Translations under genes and position numbers: made by a program
In this document: piece after piece, positions 6,850-11,781 of the stretch
How positions within the stretch are numbered: the stretch's first letter is position 1
Layout of the letters: every line of letters starts with the position of its first letter
The notes under the pieces: model-generated
The model's database searches: none
Seen by the model: only the letters and a program-made list of their open reading frames with translations
Told to the model about the DNA's origin: nothing
DNA from: Propionibacteriaceae bacterium
Lineage (GTDB): Bacteria > Actinomycetota > Actinomycetes > Propionibacteriales > Propionibacteriaceae
Assembly (NCBI GenBank): GCA_003451975.1
Contig: DMIX01000377.1
Location: 3,435-15,215, forward strand
Length of the DNA stretch: 11,781 nt
Reading direction: 5' to 3'

Positions 6850-6977
6850 AAAAACCTGCGGGGTCCGCCCTGCCCAGGTGGCGGCGTGTCTCACGCCAGC
6901 GACCCGGACGGGCAGCTATCGTCCAAAGTGGTGGCCGAGTACCGCCATCACCACGCGCGACCGCAGGAGGAGGTGCC

Positions 6978-7145
6978 ATGCCAGCGAAGCTGAAGACCAT
7001 CATCATCGTGCTGGTGGCTATCTTCATTACCTTTGCCGTCGTCCGTGACCCGGAACGCTCTGCTGCGGTCGTCCATTCGATCTGGGATCTGCTGGTCAAC
7101 ACCGTCGACGGCTTCGGCAGATTCTTCACCACCCTGGTCGGATGA
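6978..7145 (+). CDS. Small 55-residue single-helix membrane protein, function unknown
   Basis: An ATG at 6978 follows the strongest ribosome site in the window (AGGAGGAGGTG, 6965-6975). The product has 55 residues: a basic N-terminus (MPAKLK), one hydrophobic helix at about residues 7-22 (TIIIVLVAIFITFAVV), then an RDPERS turn and an amphipathic C-terminal half with several Phe, Trp and Val (HSIWDLLVNTVDGFGRFFTTLVG). The predicted orientation is a cytoplasmic N-terminus by the positive-inside rule. The stop at 7145 is one base from the ATG of the PH-domain gene, so the two are probably co-translated. I do not recognise a family. Base use is like that of its neighbours and third positions are G/C-rich, which supports coding. 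Confidence 0.8.
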   Translation: MPAKLKTIIIVLVAIFITFAVVRDPERSAAVVHSIWDLLVNTVDGFGRFFTTLVG

Positions 7146-7146
7146 C

Positions 7147-7755
7147 ATGGACGGGCACTGGCTGCCCGAGGCCGGGGTTCGTATGCTGCAGCGCTACACC
7201 GTCCCCGGTGACAAAGACATCGTCTTCGTCACCCGCAAACACTGGATAACCATCGCCGAACCCATCGCGACCGCGCTCGTCGCCGGTGTCGTGATGCTGC
7301 TCCTAGTGGCTCGACTGAGCGAAGGCTTCCCGGAGGCCGGAGTGGTGGCTTTGCTGCTGTGGCTCGCGCTGATGGGACGTGCCTTCTACCGATTGGTCGA
7401 GTGGCAATTCGCCTGGTTCGGCGCCACCCGCAGGCGGCTGATCCTCACCTACGGGCTGCTCAACCGGAAAGTCGCCATGATGCCACTGGAGAAGGTGACC
7501 GACATGAGCTACGCACGCTCCGCTCTTGGTCAGGTTCTCGGCTACGGAGAGTTCGTCTTGGAATCGGCAGGTCAGGACCAGGCGCTGCGCACCGTCGACT
7601 TCCTACCGTCCTCCGATGAGCTCTACCGAGTGTTGACCTCGACGATGTTCGAGACCCGCGAGCATCGCGACGCCCCCCTCGAAGCGCCAGCCAGAACCGT
7701 CGACCCTGACGAGGTGCCGACCGAGAAACTGCTGCGTCCCGACCACCAGGAATGA
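7147..7755 (+). CDS. PH-domain (bPH2 / YdbS-like) membrane protein
   Basis: The protein has 202 residues from the ATG at 7147, which is one base after the preceding stop; an ATG at 7183 (MLQRYTVPGDKD) is a possible later start. A polar N-terminus with YTVPGDKDIVFVTRKHW leads to two membrane helices at about 39-58 (EPIATALVAGVVMLLLVARL) and 63-80 (VVALLLWLALMGRAFYRL). After VEWQFAWFGATRRRLILTYGLLNRKVAMMPLEKVTDMSYARSALGQVLGYGEFVLESAG comes a clear bacterial PH (DUF304-type) domain at about 85-160: the R-R-L-I-L-T-Y-G-L-L and P-L-E-K-V-T-D-M segments are the typical strands. The C-terminal 40 residues are acidic and proline-rich and probably unstructured. Bacterial PH proteins of this type are membrane-bound with poorly known roles. 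Coupling to the 55-residue peptide suggests that they act together. Confidence 0.85.
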   Translation: MDGHWLPEAGVRMLQRYTVPGDKDIVFVTRKHWITIAEPIATALVAGVVMLLLVARLSEGFPEAGVVALLLWLALMGRAFYRLVEWQFAWFGATRRRLILTYGLLNRKVAMMPLEKVTDMSYARSALGQVLGYGEFVLESAGQDQALRTVDFLPSSDELYRVLTSTMFETREHRDAPLEAPARTVDPDEVPTEKLLRPDHQE

Positions 7756-7770
7756 GGCGATTCAATCGCC
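7756..7770 (+). terminator. Small hairpin after the PH-domain gene
   Basis: GGCGAT-TCA-ATCGCC forms a 6-base-pair stem with a 3-base loop immediately after the stop codon. No U-run follows, so it may be a weak terminator or an mRNA 3' stabiliser rather than a strong end. The next gene begins 88 bases after the PH stop. Confidence 0.35.
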
Positions 7771-7806
7771 ACGCTCCGGAAAGCCTGGGTTCTTGTCATA
7801 GCGGGC

Positions 7807-7812
7807 TAGTCT
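7807..7812 (+). promoter_or_regulatory. Possible -10 box upstream of the LCP gene
   Basis: TAGTCT fits TAnnnT and lies 31 bases before the LCP start codon. It is part of a 13-base sequence, CGGGCTAGTCTTT (7802-7814), that recurs exactly at 11762-11774 near the right edge of the window. No clear -35 box is seen at 17-18 bases. Confidence 0.3.
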
Positions 7813-7843
7813 TTACCTGCCATTACCGCCGAAGGACCTGTAG

Positions 7844-9406
7844 ATGACCACATCGCCGGAGAGTAACTCGTCTGGACCCTCTCGGGGACGACGCATATCA
7901 GTCGAGGATCTCACCAGCGACGGCGGAGTCCGTCCCGGCTTCGGCGGCGCGGTCGGATGGACCGTTTTGGGCACCATCATTCCCGGCCTCGGCCTGTGGC
8001 GAGCCGGGCATCGAATCATCGGCGGCATCATCATGGGGCTGCTGGTCGTGGTCATCGGTGGATTGACCTTTGTGTCGATGACCAAACCCAAGTCGTTGAC
8101 CGCGATGGCGACCGATCCCACCGTGCTCGTCATCGCTGCTGTGGCCCTGCTGCTGGTGGCCTTGGGCTGGGTGGTCGTCATCACCACCACCCACCTGGAG
8201 TTGCGCCCGGCACGAGCAACAGCGGTGCAGCGGGTGACCGGAGGCATCCTCGTCGGCGGTCTGGCGTTTGCCGTGGCAGCTCCGATGGCGATCGGCGCCA
8301 ATCTCTCCTACACCAGCGCCGTCGCCCTCTCCGCCTACGACGAGGGAACGCCCGTCAATGTCGAGGACCCCTGGGACGGCAAGCAGCGCATCAATATTCT
8401 GATTCTGGGGGGCGACTCCGGCACTGGCCGAGACATCAAGCTCGGCATCCGTCCCGACAGTGTCTCGGTGGCCTCGATCAACACCACCAACGGCGCGATC
8501 ACGCTGATCAACATTCCCCGCCAGACGGCACGGATGCCCTTCCCCAAGGACTCGCCGCTACACGAGTACTTCCCGAATGGTTTCTACAACGGCGATCCGC
8601 TGAATCAGGAGTACGCGCTCAACGCGATGTACCGAAATATCCCCGCTACCGTGCCCAACAACATTCTGGGCGACACCAAAGACTTCGGCGCTTCGGTGAT
8701 GATGGTCTCGGTCGGTGAGGCACTGGGTCTGGACATCGACTATCACGTCATCGTGAACATGGATGGCTTCAAAGACATCATCAACGCCATCGGCGGCATC
8801 ACCGTCAACGTGAACGACCGGGTGCCGATCGGCGGCAGCAACGCCAGCGGCACCAAGGCCGCCGTTGCGCCGTCAGGGTGGATCGAGATCGGGCCGAACC
8901 AGCATCTCGGGGGCAACAAGGCACTGTGGTTTGCCCGCGGGCGCTACCAAACCACCGACTACAAGCGCATGGAACGCCAACAGTGCGTCATCAATGCCGT
9001 GGTCAAGCAGGCCAACCCGGTCAACATTTTGAACAACTTCCAGTCGATCGTCGCGGCCGGCACCAAAACCCTGCGTACCGACGTGCCCCGATCGCTGTTC
9101 CCGGCTTTGGCCGACCTGGCCTTGAAGGCTCAAAACAACTCGATCCGCAACATTCTGCTCAATCACAGCATCGGCTTTGACACCACCAACCCGAACTGGC
9201 CGTCGGTGCGTAAGCGCGTCAAGCGAGCGCTCGCCGACGCCGACGCCGCGGCGAATGCCACCGCCACCCCGGCAGCGAGCCCCAGTGCCACCAGTGAGCC
9301 CAGTTCGTCCTCGACGCAGACAGCCTCGCCCAGCCCCACGGCGACCAAGACGAAGAAAACCACCAGCAACCTCGACGACGCCTGCGCCTACCACCCGAAC
9401 AAATAG
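7844..9406 (+). CDS. LCP-family (LytR-CpsA-Psr) glycopolymer ligase with multi-helix N-terminus
   Basis: The protein has 520 residues; its ATG has a GAAGGA ribosome site upstream. A cytoplasmic tail of about 35 residues is followed by up to four hydrophobic segments (about 36-55, 57-76, 92-115, 130-150) before the extracellular catalytic domain. That domain (about 180-460) shows NILILGGDSGTG (184-195), the R-P-D-S site (R203, D205), INIPR (R226), YALNAMYRN, GGITVNVN, and WFARGRYQTTDYKRMERQQ (362-380) with the arginine pair R365/R367 and D372. These match the residues that bind polyprenyl-phosphate and metal in LCP enzymes, so it is probably active. It would attach teichoic-acid-like polymers, polysaccharides or arabinogalactan-type chains to peptidoglycan from the outer face of the membrane. 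The last 50-60 residues are a Ala/Thr/Ser/Pro-rich flexible tail ending in DDACAYHPNK. Most LCP proteins have only one to three N-terminal helices. Confidence 0.93.
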   Translation: MTTSPESNSSGPSRGRRISVEDLTSDGGVRPGFGGAVGWTVLGTIIPGLGLWRAGHRIIGGIIMGLLVVVIGGLTFVSMTKPKSLTAMATDPTVLVIAAVALLLVALGWVVVITTTHLELRPARATAVQRVTGGILVGGLAFAVAAPMAIGANLSYTSAVALSAYDEGTPVNVEDPWDGKQRINILILGGDSGTGRDIKLGIRPDSVSVASINTTNGAITLINIPRQTARMPFPKDSPLHEYFPNGFYNGDPLNQEYALNAMYRNIPATVPNNILGDTKDFGASVMMVSVGEALGLDIDYHVIVNMDGFKDIINAIGGITVNVNDRVPIGGSNASGTKAAVAPSGWIEIGPNQHLGGNKALWFARGRYQTTDYKRMERQQCVINAVVKQANPVNILNNFQSIVAAGTKTLRTDVPRSLFPALADLALKAQNNSIRNILLNHSIGFDTTNPNWPSVRKRVKRALADADAAANATATPAASPSATSEPSSSSTQTASPSPTATKTKKTTSNLDDACAYHPNK

Positions 9407-9409
9407 CAG

Positions 9410-9443
9410 CGCGCACCCCCTCGTCGAACCGGCGGGGTGCGCG
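9410..9443. terminator. Hairpin terminator between LCP gene and tRNA-Ser(TGA)
   Basis: CGCGCACCCC (9410-9419) and GGGGTGCGCG (9434-9443) pair perfectly over 10 bases around a 14-base loop. It starts four bases after the LCP stop and ends three bases before the encoded CCA end of the tRNA, so it can serve both convergent transcripts. No clear U-run is seen. Confidence 0.65.
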
Positions 9444-9446
9444 ACC

Positions 9447-9534
9447 TGGCGGCGAGGGTGGGATTCGAACCCACGGAGCCGTGAAGCTCGGCCGCTTTCA
9501 AGGCGGCTGCACTAGTCCACTATGCGACCTCGCC
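9447..9534 (-). tRNA. tRNA-Ser (anticodon TGA)
   Basis: On the minus strand the 5' GGCGAGG pairs with 3' CCTCGCC, followed by discriminator G and encoded CCA. The anticodon stem GCCGC/GCGGC encloses the loop CTTGAAA with anticodon TGA, which reads UCA and, by wobble, other UCN serine codons. A long variable arm (CGAGCTTCACGGCTCCG region) and a GGTTCGAATCC T-loop confirm a class II tRNA-Ser. The length is 88 bases. Confidence 0.97.
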
Positions 9535-9546
9535 AGGAGCCCGGCC

Positions 9547-9552
9547 AGCTTA
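9547..9552 (-). promoter_or_regulatory. Possible -10 box of tRNA-Ser(TGA)
   Basis: TAAGCT on the minus strand fits TAnnnT and would start transcription within a few bases of the tRNA 5' end at 9534. A TTGACG immediately upstream of it is too close to be its -35 box, and no good -35 is seen at 17-18 bases. Confidence 0.3.
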
Positions 9553-9583
9553 CCGTCAAGTACCACCTGCGTGCCTCGCCAGG

Positions 9584-9612
9584 ATGCCTCCGACGTGGAA
9601 AGCTGGAGGCAT
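9584..9612 (+). promoter_or_regulatory. Hairpin covering the start codon of the quinone oxidoreductase
   Basis: ATGCCTCC (9584-9591) and GGAGGCAT (9605-9612) are perfect 8-base reverse complements around a 13-base loop. The right arm includes the GGAGG sequence and the first two bases of the ATG at 9611, so the folded mRNA would hide the start region. The left arm itself begins with an in-frame ATG at 9584, an alternative start. Confidence 0.5.
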
Positions 9613-10582
9613 GCGCATCGTTACCGTCTCCGCCCCCGGCGGCACCGAGAATCTGACGCTGGCCGAGGCCGAGACGCCCGCCGTAGGACCCGGCGAAGTA
9701 CTCATCGCCGTGACGGCGGCCGGCGTCAACCGCGCCGATCTGCTGCAACGACAGGGCTTTTACCCGCCGCCTCCCGGAATCAGCGATGTCATCGGCCTGG
9801 AGGTGTCGGGGGTGATCGCCGACACCGGCGACGGCGTGACCGGGTGGAACCCCGGCGATGAGTGCGTGGCGCTGCTGGCCGGTGGCGGTTACGCCGAATA
9901 TGTGGTCGTTCCGGCCGGCCAGGTGGTGCCGCCGCCACCGGGCGTGCCGCTGATCTCGGCCGCCGGGCTCATCGAAGTCGCCGCCACGGTGGTGTCCAAC
10001 TTCGACCACGTGCAGCTCAGCGCCGGAGAGACCGTCCTGATCCATGGTGGTACCGGAGGCATCGGCACCTTCGCGATCCAATACGCCAAGGCCCTGGGTG
10101 CCACGGTCATCACCACGGCGGGTTCGGCCCAAAAACTGCAACTGTGCCGTGAACTCGGCGCCGATGTCGCCCTCGACTACCACGACGACTGGGCCGCCGC
10201 AGTCACCGAGGCCACTGAGGGCGGCGGCGTGGATGTGATCCTGGATGTGATGGGTGCCAAATACCTCGAACCGAATGTGGCCGCGTTGGCCGCCGACGGC
10301 CGACTGGTCGTCATCGGCCTGCAGGGCGGACGCAAAGGCACCCTGGACCTGAATCGGCTGCTCACCAAACGCGCCACGGTCACCGCAACCAGCCTGCGGG
10401 GACGTCCGGTAGCTCAGAAGGCGGAAATTTGCGGACGCGTAGCCGAGCTCGTCTGGCCGCTGATCGCCGCCGGTCGGCTGCGAATCGCGCCGGAGTCCCG
10501 CTTCGACTTCACTCAGGTCGCCGACGCTCACGACCACTTGGAATCCGGTGCAAACATCGGAAAAGTCATTCTGGTTTGGTGA
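9611..10582 (+). CDS. NAD(P)H:quinone oxidoreductase, PIG3-like, zinc-free MDR family
   Basis: From the ATG at 9611 the product has 323 residues, and its N-terminus (MRIVTVSAPGGTENLTL) aligns with the usual start of the family. The ATG at 9584 would add nine residues without family support, though the GGAGG at 9605 is unusually close (one base) to the 9611 start, so a GAAAG at 9598 may serve instead. The N-terminal GroES-like catalytic domain contains NRADLLQRQGFYPPPPGISDVIGLEVSG (about 40-67), which closely follows the pattern of human PIG3 (TP53I3). The cofactor domain has HGGTGGIGTFAIQYAKALGA (about 146-165) and VIGLQGG. Zinc ligands of alcohol dehydrogenases are absent, as expected. Such cytosolic enzymes reduce quinones or activated alkenes with NADPH. 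It is followed after 46 bases by the YbdK-type ligase gene. Confidence 0.92.
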   Translation: MRIVTVSAPGGTENLTLAEAETPAVGPGEVLIAVTAAGVNRADLLQRQGFYPPPPGISDVIGLEVSGVIADTGDGVTGWNPGDECVALLAGGGYAEYVVVPAGQVVPPPPGVPLISAAGLIEVAATVVSNFDHVQLSAGETVLIHGGTGGIGTFAIQYAKALGATVITTAGSAQKLQLCRELGADVALDYHDDWAAAVTEATEGGGVDVILDVMGAKYLEPNVAALAADGRLVVIGLQGGRKGTLDLNRLLTKRATVTATSLRGRPVAQKAEICGRVAELVWPLIAAGRLRIAPESRFDFTQVADAHDHLESGANIGKVILVW

Positions 10583-10591
10583 GCACACCCC

Positions 10592-10597
10592 TAGAAT
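10592..10597 (+). promoter_or_regulatory. Possible -10 box upstream of the YbdK-type ligase
   Basis: TAGAAT is a near-consensus -10 that lies 31 bases before the ligase ATG. The expected -35 position (TTCTGG, 10569-10574, 17-base spacer) is weak and lies inside the end of the oxidoreductase gene. The ligase may have its own promoter in addition to read-through from the gene before it. Confidence 0.35.
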
Positions 10598-10628
10598 CGG
10601 CCACACCCCCAACAGGCGAGGAGCGCCC

Positions 10629-11747
10629 ATGCTCATCGAGTTCGCCCCCTCCGCGCAAAGCAGCGTGGGCATCGAATGGGAGCTGGCCCTAGTCGATCTC
10701 GACACCGGCGAACTGGCCCCCGAGGCCGAGCCGGTGTTGGCCGCCTGCGGCTCGGACCCGGACTCGCCGATCCGCAAGGAATACCTCACCACCATGGTGG
10801 AGCTCGTCTCCGGAGTGCATCGCAGCGTCTCCGAGGCGATCGTTGATATCGACGCCAGCCTGCAGGTGCTCAACGCAGCGCTGCGTCCACGCAATCTCGC
10901 GGTGCTGGGCTCAGGCACCCATCCGTTCAGTCGCTCCGCCGACCAGCAGCGCTTCCGTGGACCCCGCTACGACCTGGTGGCCGAGCGCACCGGCTACTGG
11001 GGACGCCAGATGGCGATCTGCGGCACCCACGTCCACATTGGGGTCGACCATCGCGAGAAGGCGCTGCCGCTCACCTGCGGCCTAGCCCGGTTCTATCCCT
11101 ATCTGCTGGCGGTGAGCTGCTCCTCGCCGTATTGGGAGGGGGAAGACACCTCTTTCGCCTCCCAGCGCACCATGCTTTTCCAACAGCTCCCTACCAACGG
11201 TCTGCCCTATCCGATGCGCGATTGGGCGCAGTTCGAGGCCTACGCCGACGACCTCCTGGCCTGCGGCATGATCAATGAGGCCGCCGAGATCCGCTGGGAC
11301 GTGCGTCCCTCGCCGAAATTCGGAACCGTGGAGAATCGCACCGCAGACTCCGTTCCTACCTTGGCCGAGCTGGGTTGTATCGCCGCGTTGACCCAGTGCT
11401 TTGCCGAGTACATTTCCCGCGGCTATGAACGTGATCAGACTGTCGAGCAGCTGCCGCCGTGGCTGGTACGGGAGAACAAGTGGCGCGCCGCTCGTTATGG
11501 CATGGATGCCGACGTCATCCTGCCTGCCGGCGGAACGCGCGAAGTGCCGCTGCGTGAGGGATTGGTGAAGTGGGTCGACCGGCTTGCCACCATCTCCCGC
11601 GAACTGGACTGCGAAGCTGAACTCGCCTTCGCCGCCGACCTGGCCGAGCACGGCGCCAGCTATGAGCGCCAACGCATCGCCGGTACCCCCGCTGCCGCGC
11701 TGCGGCTGCTGCTCGCCGAAACCGGTGCTCGGCGCCCACAGGCCTGA
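10629..11747 (+). CDS. Glutamate-cysteine ligase, YbdK family (carboxylate-amine ligase, GCS2)
   Basis: The product has 372 residues from the ATG at 10629, which has a GGCGAGGAG ribosome site; the frame is open earlier, but the upstream part overlaps the preceding gene and lacks family match. VGIEWEL (13-19) is the family's opening nucleotide/metal-binding strand. RKEYLTTMVELVSGVH (about 54-69) is the conserved glutamate helix. CGTHVHIGV at about 131-139 holds H134 and H136. RWDVRPSPKFGTVENRTADSVPTL is the conserved R-D-x-R-P-S-x-x-x-G-T-x-E-x-R-x-x-D segment. YbdK proteins make gamma-glutamylcysteine from glutamate, cysteine and ATP, but activity is often weak and the true amine substrate may differ. 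No glutathione synthetase gene is seen nearby, and many actinobacteria use mycothiol or ergothioneine, so the product here is uncertain. Confidence 0.93.
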   Translation: MLIEFAPSAQSSVGIEWELALVDLDTGELAPEAEPVLAACGSDPDSPIRKEYLTTMVELVSGVHRSVSEAIVDIDASLQVLNAALRPRNLAVLGSGTHPFSRSADQQRFRGPRYDLVAERTGYWGRQMAICGTHVHIGVDHREKALPLTCGLARFYPYLLAVSCSSPYWEGEDTSFASQRTMLFQQLPTNGLPYPMRDWAQFEAYADDLLACGMINEAAEIRWDVRPSPKFGTVENRTADSVPTLAELGCIAALTQCFAEYISRGYERDQTVEQLPPWLVRENKWRAARYGMDADVILPAGGTREVPLREGLVKWVDRLATISRELDCEAELAFAADLAEHGASYERQRIAGTPAAALRLLLAETGARRPQA

Positions 11748-11781
11748 GTACCGCAGCGGTTCGGGCTAGTCTTTGGGGGTG

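Noticed and set aside
6848..6868. Run of seven A next to a GCGG-GGT-CCGC stem, terminator-like on the minus strand
   Set aside because: The stem is only four base pairs, three bases separate it from the T-run, and no minus-strand gene ends here. The site overlaps the tRNA promoter.
6883..6897. Small perfect hairpin GGCGTG-TCT-CACGCC before the 55-residue gene
   Set aside because: It is short, has no U-run and no riboswitch-like context. Such stems are frequent by chance in high-GC DNA.
9512..10918. Long open frame (468 codons) on the minus strand opposite the quinone oxidoreductase
   Set aside because: It runs antisense through a well-supported enzyme, the tRNA-Ser(TGA) end and the ligase start. 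Its composition (Arg, Gly, Asp, His rich with no recognisable domain) is that of a shadow frame in high-GC DNA.
1..11781. CRISPR array, insertion sequence, prophage or toxin-antitoxin system
   Set aside because: I saw no regularly spaced repeats, transposase or integrase motifs, terminal inverted repeats or small toxin-antitoxin pair. Gaps between genes are short and explained by regulatory sites and hairpins.

Overview
The window is ordinary, compact chromosomal DNA from a high-GC Gram-positive bacterium. An actinobacterium is likely, perhaps one related to the Propionibacteriaceae; this rests on base composition, TAnnnT-type -10 boxes, GTG starts and the gene repertoire, so it is an inference and not an identification. 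I count nine complete protein genes, one protein gene cut by the left edge, and two complete tRNA-Ser genes. There is no sign of a transposase, integrase, CRISPR array or recognisable defence cluster.

Positions 1-4193 hold two divergent transcription units. On the minus strand is a Gfo/Idh/MocA-family NAD(P)-dependent oxidoreductase, whose end lies outside the window. On the plus strand is a tightly packed three-gene operon: a ROK-family regulator, a Bcr/CflA-type MFS transporter that overlaps it by 11 bases, and a small SnoaL/NTF2-fold protein that overlaps the transporter by an ATGA. The 299-base divergent gap holds a good minus-strand promoter and three dyad symmetries, which are the obvious candidates for ROK binding. 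The likely reading is a small-molecule (possibly sugar-derivative) uptake or export and conversion module under ROK control, with unknown substrate.

Positions 4194-6611 hold a classical drug-efflux pair: a 14-helix DHA2 MFS transporter (minus) divergent from a TetR-family repressor (plus). A 37-base imperfect dyad in the 84-base gap contains a TATA-like -10 element in each half and is the likely TetR operator.

Positions 6612-9534 hold tRNA-Ser(GCT) on the minus strand, a 55-residue membrane peptide gene, a bacterial PH-domain membrane protein starting one base after the peptide's stop, an LCP (LytR-CpsA-Psr) cell-wall glycopolymer ligase with an unusual multi-helix N-terminus, and tRNA-Ser(TGA) on the minus strand. 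Each tRNA converges on a plus-strand gene with a strong hairpin between them.

Positions 9535-11781 hold a PIG3-like NAD(P)H:quinone oxidoreductase, whose start codon lies in a perfect inverted repeat, and a YbdK-type glutamate-cysteine ligase. Both fit redox housekeeping. The main points for a second look are the regulatory dyads, the unassigned 55-residue peptide coupled to the PH-domain protein, the multi-helix LCP anchor, and the start-codon hairpin at 9584-9612. I do not see a convincing new multi-gene system.
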